NCBI RefSeq assembly: GCF_000203815.1
Contig: NW_004457703.1
Span: 434,001-498,000 of the forward strand
Source of the DNA: Cavenderia fasciculata
Taxonomy: Eukaryota; Evosea; Eumycetozoa; Acytosteliales; Cavenderiaceae
Direction of reading: 5' to 3'
DNA: 64,000 bases
Shown: positions 34,092-47,500 of the stretch, piece after piece
Numbering within the stretch: the first letter of the stretch is position 1
Layout: each line of letters opens with the position of its first letter
The notes under the pieces: model-generated
Seen by the model: only the letters and a program-made list of their open reading frames with translations
What the model was told of the DNA's origin: nothing
Databases searched by the model: none
Made by a program: the position numbers and the translations under genes

Positions 34092-34720
34092 CTTCTTTTT
34101 CTATATTTGTTTTTTCAAAAAACAAAAATATTCTAAATATTTCAAAATATTAATTATTTTTAAAAGAGATAATTTTAAGTTTAAAACTTACAATATATAT
34201 ATATTATAAATCGATTAAATTGATTTGATTGAATTGGTTGAAAAAAATGATTACTTTTGAAAAAAAAAAGAATCAATTATTTTTTTGTGTTTTGTTTTCT
34301 TTAATTATTTTTAGGGAAATAGTTGAGACAGTAGATTAAATATAAAGTTAGTTTTTTGTTTATTTGGGAACTACAAAATAGTAAGTAAATGACTTTTCAA
34401 AATTGTACAATGAAATTTAAAATTAATTAAATAGAGTGGTTGTGATAATGATGATGGATTGAGTGACAGCGGTTTCAGACGAGACAAACAATGTGTGCAC
34501 AGTTGGCTTGGCAAACTAGCTAGTTATTCATTCGCTATAGCATCATTTACAAATTATGAAATCGAATTGTGGTAATTATTATTATTATTATTATTAAATA
34601 AAATTAAATTATTGGTTGTGGTATTTATATGTATATATGTGTGGTATGGGTTGGCAATCTCAAATGGTTGCAACCAACCGTGTTAAAAGTATCATCATAT
34701 GGATGGATTGATAGTTAGCA

Positions 34721-34756
34721 AACAAGCAAGCAAGCAAGCTAGCAAACTAGCAAACT
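34721..34756. repeat. CAAG / GCAA tandem motif
   Basis: AACAAGCAAGCAAGCAAGCT followed by AGCAAACTAGCAAAC: about five overlapping GCAA units. The same CAAGCAAGCA unit recurs in the divergent TIG promoter near 2165-2180. Confidence 0.75.
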
Positions 34757-35004
34757 TGTAACCGGCCAGCTATCCAGAGCAATCTAGAAGTGGGATTGTT
34801 TGTTGTTGTTGGTTCAGTCCAATGCTACACATAGTTGTACGACTATTTTCAAAAATGGAAATTTCATTTATCGCATTTAGATTATAAACCATTTATGTAT
34901 GTAGGTAAATATGACAAACTGTGGGGGTGACATATCGTTCTTGCCATACCGACCGACTACCAAGGTGTCAGTCATATTTAATATTGTGTTTGAATTGTTT
35001 TTTT

Positions 35005-35125
35005 AACCCTAACCCCCAACAACAATGACTACGACTCGTTGCAATGGAGTGTGTGTGTATATAAATTGTATAATATATCTGATAAGAAATCTTTAAAAAT
35101 TGAATAAATAACCCTAACCCCCAAC
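35005..35125. repeat. Two copies of a telomere-like 16-mer
   Basis: AACCCTAACCCCCAAC occurs at 35005-35020 and again, identical, at 35110-35125. It matches the pattern of TTAGGG-like telomere units on the opposite strand and of 'telobox' promoter elements known from plants. The role here is not known. Confidence 0.75.
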
Positions 35126-35681
35126 ATATTTACATTTCCAATTGTGGTTGTGTTTGTCTGTCTTGTCAAAAATAACATTTGGTGTGGGGTATGTGTGGGT
35201 ATAGTAAATATGGATTAATATTAGATTATTAGATTTGCAATGAGTGTGGAAATGACAATAATATTAATATTAACGATTAATTTTTACATTATATAATTTG
35301 CTATGATGATGATGATGTTCGATGTTTGATGATGATGATGACGATGTTGGTGTTGTTGTTGTTGGAGTTGATGAAGTTGATATTTTATAATGGTTCAATT
35401 AAATCATTTGATGGTTTCAAATATTGTCAATATTGTCAATAATATTATTCTCTTAAATTATCATAAATTTCCTTTTATAGTGATGGTGGTAGTAGTCAGT
35501 TTTTTTTTTGACAAACAACAAGAAAATGAATAAATAAAATAAAATAGTTTTGTTGATTTGTACAATTGTGGCAGTGTCTTTAAAAAGGATTGAATTTAAA
35601 TTTCAATTTCCCAATAGCACTCCATGTGATTTTAAAAACATCATGATATGTAGTGAGTGATGGTCGTGTCTAGTTAAATAC

Positions 35682-35713
<32 letters not shown>

Positions 35714-36955
35714 AAATGTGGATGGATGTGTAGTTTGTTAACAATCTATAAAATAATTATTACCTTTTACAGATCTGTATATTATTTAAATAAACTAACT
35801 ATCTGGATTTCTTTTAAATACAGTTGATGTATTTGGGTTGCTAAAAAATAAATAAATATAATTTTGATTGATTGATTGATATATAAATTATTTAACTAAT
35901 AAAAACAAAAATAGATTTGAATTGCAATGGAATGGGATAAGTGATGAATGATTAAAGTGATTTGATATTGTTGACAACTGAGTAATTCGAATCGCGCGTA
36001 GTAGAGTAGATTAGATTGATGAATGATTGAATACGAAATTGAATATCTAATCATCATCCGTCCGTCTATCCACACATACACATTCATGGTCATGGTTGAT
36101 AATATAGCAAACCAAACTAAAATACACTCCCACCTCCAACACACACATACACACACATTGTCGATCCCATCTATTTGATTGATTGCTCATCTACCCCCTC
36201 CCATTGAATTAAAATGGTTGTATATATGCCATACCATGTGTGGAGGAAAAGAGTGGAATAAATAAAAATTAATAAATATTATACATACACACTTTGTTTG
36301 TTTGTTTGGATGTTAAAAGGTGAGGGATGAGGATGTGGGGTGTAAATAAAAAGATAGAGGAGAATTATCTATTATCTAGTATCTATTTGTTTGTTTGTGT
36401 TTGTTTGTGTGAATATACAATGAACAGTGATCAATCACAACAATTTAATATAATAATACTAGTAATTACCTGTTACAACCGACCGTGACTGATTGACCAA
36501 CCAACCAACCAAAACAACCATCAGTTGTTGTGTGTTTGGATATTTCGAAATAAAAATATCAAAAACGATCATCATCTATCCACCCATCCAACCAGTGTTT
36601 AGCAGCAGACATCGGTCGGGTGTGTTTGTGGGGGGGAAATCCGAAGAGTAGTCGTAACACTATGAGGATGAGGATGGTGGGGGGTGGGTGTGTTGAAAGG
36701 TGTGTTGATGGAAAAAAACGATACTTTTCGAATTGTGGTTGATTGATTGAAAAGTTAGTAACTGTTTGGGGAATAGAATAGAATCAATTGTACTGATTAC
36801 TATTTTCGATTGAAATGCAATAATTCCATTTGAATTATTGTATCAATATTTTTTAGGGGGGGGGGTATCCCATATTGTATAATTAGATAAATCTTGATCA
36901 AAATATGTTTGAATTCCATTGAATGTGTGTACAGTAACGTAAAATTGTTGTTAAA

Positions 36956-37462
36956 ATGGAAAATAGATACATAAATTTAAAAGAAGAATTTAGAATAAGA
37001 TACCAACAACAACAACAACAACATTTACATTCAACCCAGACAACAAATTTAAAAAATGATTATATAAGAAGATATGCAGATTTATATAACGAGATTTACC
37101 GACCACTTAAAGAACAGGATTGCCCATTAGGAGTGGATGCCGAAACACAAAAAAGGGAAATTATAGACCAAGCTAGAAATGCTGTGTACAGATTATATTG
37201 TCGCTTTAGAGATGGTACAATATCAAGAGAGGACATGATGGAATGCATACAGTTAATTAGGGGTTCAGCCAATACAACAACTGAACTCGAGTATTTTGAA
37301 TCAAGACCTCAACCTGGATCAATTGCTGTAAATTCAAAGTATAATGATCCAGAATATATTAGAGATAAATGGATTCCAAAATTAATCAAAAAAAGAGATG
37401 AATTAAATCAACAATATCCTGGTATATTTGGTAATTGGTATATTAATATTGATGATCAATAA
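36956..37462 (+). CDS. Small helical protein of unknown function
   Basis: A single exon of 168 residues with a good A-rich start context (TTAAAATG). It is charged and mostly helical by eye, with a Gln run at residues 17-22 and an ordered part from about 33 to 165: 'YIRRYADLYNEIYRPL', 'REIIDQARNAVYRLYCRFRDG' and 'DKWIPKLIKKRDELNQQYPG'. No signal peptide, membrane helix or known motif is seen. The ordered composition and codon choice argue that it is a real gene. It lies convergent with the kinase gene, stops only about 160 bp apart. I do not recognise the family. Confidence 0.7.
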   Translation: MENRYINLKEEFRIRYQQQQQQHLHSTQTTNLKNDYIRRYADLYNEIYRPLKEQDCPLGVDAETQKREIIDQARNAVYRLYCRFRDGTISREDMMECIQLIRGSANTTTELEYFESRPQPGSIAVNSKYNDPEYIRDKWIPKLIKKRDELNQQYPGIFGNWYINIDDQ

Positions 37463-37621
37463 TTAAAGAATAATAATAAATAAATAAATAAATAATTATT
37501 TGTTTTTTGTTTGTTTTTTAAAGGGAAGTGATGGAGGATATACATTATATATACCCATCCAACAACCAATTGGTTTTATTATTATTATTATTATAGCTAT
37601 CTATACTATCTATTTCATTGA

Positions 37622-40600
37622 TTATTGTTCAACATTTGCACTACTAATACTTGTTGTTGTTACCAATTTGTTGTTTGTTGTCAAATCTTCTTTTAAAATG
37701 GAGGCAATTGCCATTGCTGTTGCTGCATGTACATGTGCCACCGATTGACTATTATTATTATTATTATTATTATTATTTTCCAATATACTGTTATTATTAC
37801 AAGAATTATTCTTTAATACATTTTTCATTGCATCTTCTCCGGCTCGATCAACTATACTGCCGCCGACATGTTGCTCATCGCCGACAGCAGTTCCAATCTT
37901 TTTGGTGGTGGTAATGATGGTTTTGGTGCTTGTGGTAGTTGTGGTGGTGGTTGTGGTTGACAGGGTCGCTTTTAAACTATTATTGATCATTTCTTGATCT
38001 ACTTGTGAAGTGGTTGTCGTGGTGGTGGCGGTGGGTGGACGCTGCAACTCCTCGTCTGCAAGATGCAGCTCCTCTTGCGACTTGAACTGCTGCTGTAACT
38101 GCTGCTGGAGCTGGAGTTGTTGCTGCGCAATCAGCTGCTCCTTTTTAATGAGCTTTTCGTTCTTGGTGCGCATACCCTCCCAGTCGTCGCGATTCGCCTC
38201 AAAGGTCGAGCGCAGTTGGTGTAGCTGTGTGAGCAGTTCCTCGGACGAGGGACGTGCTTCGGGGTCTTGATCCCAGCATCGCACGATGAGATTGGCGAGT
38301 GCAGGGGGACAGGTTGGTATAATCTTGGGACGCACCTTGTTTTTCGAGGTGAGAATGATGATTTGGATATCCATCGAGATGGGGTAGTCGTGGAAGGGAC
38401 GCTGGTACGTGCCCGACAGACACCGTTGCACCAACTCCCACATAATGACACCAAGAGAGTACACGTCTGATTTGGTGTTGAACAGCAGCCCGTCGTAAAT
38501 CTCGGGTGCCGTGTAGGCCATCGTGCCACGCAGCATGCCCAGTGTCGACACGTTGGTCATGGTCATGGTACGCGTCAACCCAAAGTCGCACAACTTGGCA
38601 TTCCAATCACTCGCAATTAAAATGTTTAAAGTCTTGAGGTCGCGATGCACCATCGGTGGGTTCATGTTGTGCAGGTAACGCACACCCTCGGCGACCTGGA
38701 TCGTCCACTTGAACCACTTTTCCCAGTCAAAGTCGAGGTTGGGACTGTTGAGCACCTTGTGCATCGTGCCTTTACCGCAGTACTCGACGACCATTGACAA
38801 CTGTGACTCTTCGACACACGACCCGTAAAATGAGATGAGGTAGGGCGACTGAATAGTCGACAAAATATCGCACTCTTTTTTAAACGCCTGTATCTGCTCG
38901 GTCGTCATATTGGTGCCACGCATTGTCTTGATCGCTACAAACTGGTCGCGGTATTTACCCTTGTACACCTTGCTGTACGTGCCACTACCAATACGCTTAA
39001 TATACTCGAGTTCCACCGACGGGATCCAATGCACCCAACCACGCAACAACGTCAAGTCGAGCTCAGACTCCTCGTCTGAATCATCACCCTCGTCATCGGT
39101 CACATTTTGACCTTGATTAGCCGACGCTACCATATTGGCAAGTGGCGAGCTAATACCAACCGACTTGTGAGGTGAAGCAGGTGACACTTGTAAAAAGATT
39201 GGTATCGATTTTCGTTTCCACAAATCTTCACTAGATCTTAGTGATATTGCATCGGTCGATCTTCTCCATTCACTTGGTATAACAATTGGTTCATGACCAT
39301 TTGTTGCATTGCCTCCATTATTATTTCCATTATTATTTCCAGCCGCCGTTAAAACGCCCGGTAATAAACTCCTAGATGATCTCTTGTTTCCAGTAGTATT
39401 TTGATTATTATTATTTTGATTATTATTTTGATTGTTATTAATTTGATTATTATTTTGATTATTGGTCAAGGATGTTGATTGATTAAATACATTGTTGTTG
39501 TTATTTGATAAATTATTAAATTGTTGTTGTAATTGTCGATAAATAGTACTTTCTTTGACTAAAAAGAAAGTTTGTGAAGGATCTTCCCAAGAATCTTTAA
39601 TGTCGATGATTGATTCATCGTCTCCCAACATTCGTTCAATCTTGCTTCCATTGCTTTGAACCGGCAAAACCAAATAGACGGTAATCGATGCCTCTGGAAG
39701 AGCTAGTTTCTGTTCGATCGAAATGCCAACGTCTCGTGCCGTAGTCTCCTTGTGCACGGCAATCGTAAAGAATCGACCACCGCCCTCTTGTCCTCCAAAC
39801 GAGCTCATTTCGCTAAAATAGAATCTCATCAATCTCATAATCTCCTTGTTGGGATCTTGTATCGATAGTCTATTATTCTTGTTGCCACTGCTACTGCTAC
39901 TACCACCACCACCAACTTTTTTCAAATGGCTACTATTACTAATCGAATTTAATGGACTTGATGGTCTTTGAATTGGTTGAGAATTTATACTAATTGTTGG
40001 TGATGGAGAATTATTATTATTATTAAGGTTATTATTATTGTTATTATTATTATTTACATTACTACCAGAAATGGCAGATATTTTCATTGGTTTAGATGAT
40101 GATGATTGTATTGGTTGTGGTTGTTGTTGTTGTGTAGTAGTTGAAGAAGTTGATGTAGGTGCTACAACAACAACAGGTGGAGCAATTTCCATTGTTGTTT
40201 TTAATCCATTACCATTTTGAGGTTGTTGAGGTGGAGGTTGAGATGTTTGAGATTGTTGTTGAGTAGTTGGAATAATATTATTATTACTAGTACTATTACT
40301 ATTTGCTATACGAATAGGTACAGGAGATGTATTGAGATAGGGTGTTGGTGGAGTACTACTACTACTACTTGATGAACTACCTTGACCAGAATTATTATTA
40401 TTATTATTATTATTATTATTGGAATGGTGTTGATAAGATGTAGTATTATGGTTATTATTGTACAAGTTGTTTGAACTTGTACTCTGACTATTAGTGATAT
40501 GATTGATTCCAGTGTGATGACTACTAGTACTACTATTTCCACTATTATTATTATTATTATTATTTAAAATTTCACCAGAGTTTGTTAAAGGTGATAGAGT

Positions 40601-41201
40601 TGAATCGGCAGAGGTAGATGAAGATGATCCACCCAATGTAGTTGATAAAGCAGCCTGCAATGAAGAGGAGGAAGTAGCCGACGACGACGACGATGACGAC
40701 GAGTTGTGAGTTGTCGACGAATCGAGTTGTGATTTCTTTGTCACAAGGTTCAAATTGGATGATTTCTTCTTTTTTACAACAAATATCGGGTCAGACTTTG
40801 ACTTGTCGCGACGCTTGTCTACTATATCCCACACCTTGTCTTCGTTTGAAAGTCTTCTATCTTTCCATCTACCAAAATTTCCTTTGGTTCTCTTGTACAA
40901 ATAGACTTGAACTCCTGTTGGAACCTTTGTTTTTAATCCATCTGTAATATCTCCGACTATAAATCAAAACAACAAATTTAATCAGTATTTTCCATTCATA
41001 TCATATCATTCATTATAATTACCAGTATTTGTTGCATCTAATAGAAATGTCCAATACATGTGGTCATCGCTTGCCCAATATATTCGAAATGCTCGTTTTA
41101 AATCATTATTTTGTGCTACATCGCTAGCTGATCTTCTTCTTCTAACTTTTGGTGAATCATCCTTACTACCATTACTACTATTACTATTATTATTCATATT
41201 A

Positions 41202-41233
<32 letters not shown>

Positions 41234-41437
41234 TTGATTATTTAAATAATGATTGTTTTCATTGCTATTGGTATTTAATGATTGTGTTTGTGTTTGGTCC
41301 ATTCCATGTTGATGACTAGTACTATTATAGTGATTATTGTTACTTTGATTACTACTATTACTACCGCTGCTGTTGCTACTATCGTCCATATCCAACGAGC
41401 GCCTATGTAAATCTTTAAATGATCTAAACATTGACAT
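37622..41437 (-). CDS. phg2: TKL-type protein kinase with Ras-association domain, phg2-like
   Basis: Exons 41437..41023 and 40956..37622; 1,249 residues. The protein kinase domain (about residues 787-1057) has all landmarks: [41 protein letters not shown] and [12 protein letters not shown], in the TKL style. A Ras-association-like domain lies at about 510-610 ('[19 protein letters not shown]...ITVYLVLP'), and a shorter ubiquitin-like region sits near 118-190. Long Asn/Ser/Gln/Thr runs join the domains. This order (RA, then C-terminal kinase) is that of D. discoideum Phg2, a Rap1-binding kinase of adhesion and actin control, which is somewhat longer; the symbol rests on architecture, not alignment. 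Base composition rises sharply in GC across the kinase domain. The gene has a 3.1 kb upstream spacer. Confidence 0.8.
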
Positions 41438-41536
41438 TTGTAAATATATTTATGTTATAATGTATTATATATGTATTAATCAAAATATGATGATGATGAT
41501 AATGATGATAATGATTGATTGATGATGTGACTGCTC

Positions 41537-41569
<33 letters not shown>

Positions 41570-42268
41570 TAATTATGATTGTATAATAATGAGATGAACT
41601 GTGTAATCTTATCTTCTACCCATACAACAAATACAAATACAAACAAACAAACAATTATGACTACTGTTAACAGTCAAGTCAGCTGACTGAGCTGAGCTGA
41701 GCTGTCGTGTGTGAAATGTGGGGGATGGAGAGAGACCACCACCACCAACACAATGAAAATATATTAATATTAGGAAAACTTTATAAGTTTGTGGTGAGTG
41801 AGTGAGTTAGTGAGTTATGTGGCAGTGATCACTGGGTTGGGAGGGGTGAGCAGGAGAAAGAAAGAATAAAGAGAGGTCTAGTAGTATATATATATATCTC
41901 TCTCTCTCTCTATTTATCTTCAATCGATCAATCTGCTATGTCCCGCCACCTGCTGCCGACCGACAAATTTGTCCAGCTAAACTTTGTTGTTGGGTGTTGC
42001 TGCTGCCTTTCTTTGAATGTTTTTTTTTTTGATTGATTGATTGATTGGTCAACAATTAGATATCTATCCTCTAATAATATTACTATTATTATTATTATTA
42101 TTTCCAACTACTGATATTGATATTGATATTGGTTGTGGATAGTTGAGAAGAAGAGGAAAATCCAACAACATTGATTGATACCACTGCTTATTATTATTTT
42201 TGTTGCTACTAATATTAATATTGTCTATGTCTGTCTGTCTGTCTGTCTATCTATCACATGATCATAAT

Positions 42269-42324
42269 GTATTATTATTATTATTATTATGTTGATGTAA
42301 TATTATTATTATTATTATTATTAT
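42269..42324. repeat. ATT triplet microsatellite pair
   Basis: Two runs of ATT/TTA triplets separated by GTTGATGTA. Simple repeat in the kinase upstream region. Confidence 0.8.
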
Positions 42325-42710
42325 TTAGTAGTAAGTACGACTAAATTTTAATTAATTATTACTACTATTATTATTGTTTCTTTAACCAACAATCATTAAT
42401 CAATCAATCAATAAATCAATCAATAAATCAGACAACAGCCAATTAAATGAATGATAATATCTTGTCTAATGTTGTTGTTGTTGTTGTTGTTGGTTGCTGC
42501 TGCTGCTGCTGTTGCTATTGAGTTCTCTCTTCACTCCTCTCTCTCCTCTTCCTCCTCTAAACACAAACAACAACAACAACTGCTGCTGCATATATTTATA
42601 AATTTAAACATGTTTGAATATATATATATATATCTTTCAGTTATTACTAACTAAAATATCAGTGTGCGTGCGATATTTATTACAGCGATGGTGTGGTGGG
42701 TGGGTGTGGT

Positions 42711-42731
42711 TTAGGGTTAGGGGTTAGGGGG
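42711..42731 (+). repeat. Telomere-like GTTAGGGG block
   Basis: TTAGGGTTAGGGGTTAGGGG, three successive TTAGGG(G) units, in non-coding DNA. Confidence 0.8.
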
Positions 42732-42971
42732 TGTGGCATGGCATGATTTTATAAAACAACATAACATCAAAGAAGATGTGATAGATCATGAATGGACAAC
42801 AAATAGAAGGAGGATTGTAAAAGAGGTAGTAGTAGTTGTACAGGTCACCAATGTGGTAATATTATCAAAGGAGGTTTGTGGTTGATTTGTATTTGGTTGG
42901 TCGATTGTTGTTCTTGTTGTTGTTGTTGTTGTTTGTTGAATGTGTCGGATTATGAGATAGATAAATATGCG

Positions 42972-42993
42972 TGGTAGGGTAGGGTAGGGTAGG
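42972..42993 (+). repeat. GGGTA tandem block
   Basis: Four GTAGG/TAGGG units in a row (GGTAGGGTAGGGTAGGGTAG). Related to, but one base shorter per unit than, the TTAGGG blocks. Confidence 0.8.
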
Positions 42994-43306
42994 TACGTAT
43001 AACATCAATCTATAGATACTACTACTACTACTGTGTATTGTATGTGTATGTGTTTTGTATTCATTCATTTCATTCATCTAATCTTGTATCATCAAATAAT
43101 CATCCTTGTATGTGGAACATATTGTCATGATTGTTGTTGTAGGATGTTCATCATCATTATCATCATTACCTGTGATCACCTGAGTTCTTTGTTAACTTAC
43201 CTCTGTTGATGTCGTAGTTATGTTGTTTGCTGTCTGTCAACCCAAACACTCTTTTGTCTCTTATGAACCGATGGCCTGTGTGTTAACTGGTTCTTCCTTT
43301 CTTATT

Positions 43307-43329
43307 ACTCTCTCTCTCTCTCTCTCTCT
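43307..43329. repeat. CT dinucleotide microsatellite
   Basis: About eleven CT units in a row, in non-coding DNA. Confidence 0.85.
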
Positions 43330-44065
43330 TTTATTCTTATAGTAGTAGTTGTTGTTGTTGTTGTTGTTGTTGGTGTTATTGTTGAATGAGAGATCTGTCT
43401 GTCTGTCTATCCGCTGCAATGAATGATAATTATCTTGCTGCAACTGTACTGTCTCTCTTTCTTCTTTGAAAAAGTTTTTTTTTTTTGCTGCTTTTGCTGT
43501 TTGGCTTGCTTGGGGACAATCCCTCTCTTTTCTCTATCAAAAAACTATACAAATATGAATAGTAGTAGTACTTATAGTATACTTCTTCTTGTTCTTGTAC
43601 GACTATAACTAACTAACTATACTAATATAAACTTATTATTATTATTAGACAGAAATATTGATATTATATTATTTTGTAGTTGGGGGGGTTGTTGTTTGTC
43701 TGATTGTTTAAAAAAAAACAAAAAAACCGCAACAGGGGTGGTTTTTAGTTTGGTTGCTTCGGAGTGTGCAGCTGTTTGTTTGGTTGTTGTTTTGTTGGTG
43801 ATCTCAATGATGAATGACAATAACACAATAAATAATAATAATAATAAATAATGTTATTATACCGCCTTGTTGTTGTTGTTGTTTGTTATTCTAGATTTCT
43901 TTTTCGTTGGAAATATATGATATGATTATTGATGATCTATCAACAACCAAAGTGATTGGATTCTTCTTGACTCAAACTAAACCTCCACCATCTTAAGCTC
44001 TTGGGAGAGAAAGACAAAGTTATACCCAAGCAACTCCGTACGGACACCTACTAGTGGTGGTGGCT

Positions 44066-44088
44066 GGTTAGGGTAGGGTTAGGTTAGG
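44066..44088 (+). repeat. Telomere-like GGTTAGGGTAGGG block
   Basis: Mixed TTAGGG, TAGGG and TTAGG units just beyond the 3' end of the RasGEF gene. Confidence 0.75.
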
Positions 44089-44529
44089 CTAACCTTATCT
44101 TTGCGACAAAAGTAATAATAAAACAATATATTAAGCCTTTTCTGACCCAGCCATCTCCCCCAGAGCCCACCAAACAAAGCAACTAGTTGTAAGGTGCACC
44201 CGTCGCGACGGCTCTTCTTTGATTTTTTAGCCTTTTTAATCTTTGAATTTTGGAATGATCATTTTCAATTAAAAAAAACCATTCAATTGAAGGCTGGATG
44301 TTGTTTTATGTTATGTTTCGGTCGACTGTTGGGAACTGGCCTACCAAACCCAACGTTTCACCCATCCAACAGACACATACACCTTCTTCAAAGTGACATA
44401 GTGCAAAGTGATGAATCACCGGAATTGAATTGACATACAACATAGAATAGTCTATCGATTATTATTATTTACAAAAAAGAATAATAATATTTATTTATTT
44501 ATTTATAAACAGAGATTTATTTACATTAT

Positions 44530-47500
44530 TTAAAGCGGAGAATTTGGATATTTATAATTACTGCTACTATTGTCACCACCTCTTGGAGTTGAAGGTGGAG
44601 ATTGAGGAGGTGATGTAGATGCAAGATAACTCGATGTTGATCGAATGGTTGAAAAAGTTGACGAGTTTGGTGAATGGTCATAGGGTTGTTTGGATGAGGA
44701 ATCTTTTTGTTGATCCTTTGGATTATTATTATTATTATTTGTAACGAATCTAGGTGATGACATTGGACTATTATCAACGGAATGATAGAGACTGTTGAAT
44801 TGAGAGATGGGAGTGAATCGATTGGAAGATAGTGTAAACTCGAGTTTGGGTACACCTTCTTTGGGAGGTGACGACATGATTGCTGGAGACGATGTGTTTG
44901 CTTGATCACCCTTTTTAAGTTTTGGTGGTGGTGTTGACATATTATTATTCGTATTGTTCTGTTGTTGTTGTTGTTGTAGTTTCTTTTCTTTTTTGGCAGC
45001 TGATTTCTCTCTTTCCTTTTCCTTTTCTTTTTCTTTTTTAATTGATGATTTGGATGGTGTGTTTGTACTTGTACTAGTTTGTTGTTGTTGCTGATGCTGA
45101 TTAAATGATTCGGCAAGATCAACATTACTATTTGAATGAGTTAGCATACGCTCGCGACTTTGACGTTTGGATATCTTGCGGAGATGACGTTTCTCGATGG
45201 CGACCGATCGGTCATACAACTCTTTTTCGGTGAGTGTCGGGCTGCTCAGAACCATGTCTTGGATGAATGGCACGGGTTCAAAGCAGTACTGTGTGCCGCG
45301 GTACGAGAGGAACCGGTTGATCGAGTTTGCTTCCATACGCTTCTTGACAAAATTGAGGAGTTTGCCAGACGGCCCGATATACGTGGGGTTCCCCTCATCC
45401 ATAAATGTGAGGTCCATGAGGTAGAGCCCGACAAAGGGGAGACATGGCCCGACCACATCTGACAATACCAGACGGTACAATTTAAAGTTACCCTCCATAT
45501 TGACAAACCGCTCCATTTCTTCAAACTGTTCGCGACGACGTGATGACAGCGACCCCCACGTGCCCTTTAGTCGTCCGACACTACTGCTGCTGAGTCCCGA
45601 CACGACCATCATGAGTCCGTTATAATTATTCATCTCAAAGCAGTGGCGCGCGACGTCGAGGAAGAACTTGAGACGCTTGAGACGCTGCTTGGACGACCGT
45701 TCCTGCACAATCTCGCTCGCAACCCATTGACTGCCATTATTAAACACTTGAATCATGTTGATGATGTTGGGACACGTCTCTATGTTGCCGACATGTTGTG
45801 ACGACCATTTCTTTGAGAGCAACTCTTTGGCAGAGATACGTGCGAGTAACGACTGATCGATGAGTGCCATTTGACGGGCCACTTCAATCGTCGACAAGTC
45901 GAGTAAACTGATAGACGTGCCATCCATTGGTTTAAGGGGAAGGATGGGTTTAGGAGCGTTCTGGGCGAGCTTTAACAACTCTTCCAAATCATCACGATTC
46001 TTTTTCTTGGTCTCGTTGAATATTGCAATGAGTCGTTTGGCACTTGTCTCCTTTTCAAAGAGTAAAGTGTTTGATAGAAAACTATTAAAGTTTTTGAGGA
46101 GTTTGGGGTGTACTTCGAAATCATTGAGATGGTGTTTGATCCAGTACCCGAGCAGTTCAATCACACGTTCTTGTATACGCGGCTTGACAATCTTTCGGAA
46201 CTGGTCCAACTCGCCGTCATTTCCATTGACGGGCGGCTCGACATGATATCGCACACACAATAACTGGAACAGCTCGGTAGGCTCGATAAACGACGTGTAC
46301 GTCGCAAAGAATGCGCGCGTGAATCCCGGCTCGTTGTACGTGATATAACACAGATGCTCGATCAGCTTGGGGACGGTCGCCGCCTTGATGATCGGGGTCG
46401 CCGGGTTCACCAACCCATCAATCACAGACGATTGTGACTCTGGCACATAGTATATTATATTATCTTCATGATCCGGCTCGTCAAATCCAAATATCGACCC
46501 TAACCTTCCACTTCTAGTCCCAGTTATATTAATCGTCGAACTTGCTATCATCAGTCCATTATTTCCATGATTGTCTTGCGTACTGCTGCTTTGATCATTT
46601 GTAGAGTCTGTTGATTTACTTCTTAGTTTAATGTTTTGTTGAATACTATTGATGAGGATGAGTTTGGAGACCATTTGGTGCCAGAGGGAAAGACGTTTAC
46701 GTGAGCGGAACCAACGCTGAATTTTGGTGGCTGCTTTGATGAGCAGGATCGACGTGTTGGTCATTTGGATGTTTTTGTGCTGGCGGTGTTCCTCGAGCAC
46801 GGCAAAGACGACGCAGCGGAACCGGTACTGCTTTTTAAAGGCGCGGTAGTGGCGCTGGATGACACGCGCAGACACGTCGCGTTTGTTGGACATCTCCCCG
46901 TGCAGGTGTTTCATGAGTGCTTGCATGTCGAGTTGTAAGAGACGCGCGTGTAATGGGTTGCCCGTGAGGTTGATCGAGTCGAGTGCGCGAATCCCCGATA
47001 TCTCACACGGCACACTCAACAACTTGTTGTGGTGGAGCAAGAGGTGATTCAAGCTGACGAGATACTTGATCTCGGTGGGAATCGATTCTATCTGATTATA
47101 CTGTAAATAGAGTTTGCGCAAATTGACGAGTGATTTGATCGAAGGGGGTAATGTCTCCAATCGATTATTGCTGAAACTGAGCTCGGTCAAACTCGTCACC
47201 CTGCACAGACTCTCGGGAAACACCGAGAATGAGTTGTCCCACAACGACAGCGTCGTCAAACTCTGCAGACTTGAGAATGTCCCCGGCAGCGTGGACAACG
47301 TATTCGAGCGTAGATTCAGGTTGGACAGCGCACCCAACCTGCCAAATGTCTCGGGCAACGTATGTAACCGATTGCCAAACAACGACAAGTTTGTCAAAGA
47401 TGCCATATTCACAACATCGCCATACAAATATTCTATTTGGTTTTGTCCGGCATTAAGTGTACGCAGATTGGCCAGTGCACCCAGACACCCGGGAAGCGCA

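Larger units (their letters stand above)
34092..36955. other. Long non-coding spacer with telomere-like motifs and triplet repeats
   Basis: This 2.9 kb divergent region has no credible ORF on either strand. It holds two identical 16-base telomere-like motifs (35005-35020 and 35110-35125), a run of CAAG/GCAA units (34721-34756), GAT/GTT triplet runs (about 35303-35370), an AAT run (35684-35712) and a G run (36855-36865). The open frame at 35896-36156 (minus) is a product of CA/TG repeats. An unannotated non-coding RNA cannot be excluded. Confidence 0.5.
41438..44529. other. Long non-coding region upstream of the kinase gene
   Basis: A 3.1 kb spacer rich in microsatellites: TA (41551-41569), CTGT/CTAT (42225-42253), TTA/ATT (42269-42324), GTT and CTG (42472-42512), GTAGT, CT (43307-43329). 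G-rich telomere-like blocks lie at 42711-42731, 42972-42993 and 44066-44088. A mixed-composition stretch at 44130-44440 has an open frame of 79 codons (44194-44433, plus) without recognisable features. No gene can be supported. Confidence 0.5.

Noticed and set aside
35976-35996. TTCGAATC, like the T-loop of a tRNA
   Set aside because: The five-base stem on either side does not pair and no acceptor or anticodon arm can be drawn around it.
35896-36156. Minus-strand frame of 86 codons
   Set aside because: Its start is a CA/TG repeat (CVCVCW) and the remainder has no protein-like pattern.
43261-43443. Minus-strand frame with Asn run and Arg-Glu repeat
   Set aside because: Direct translation of GTT and CT microsatellites.
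44194-44433. Plus-strand open frame of 79 codons in mixed-composition DNA
   Set aside because: Composition is slightly unusual, but there is no recognisable motif and no good A-rich start context; left as unexplained spacer.
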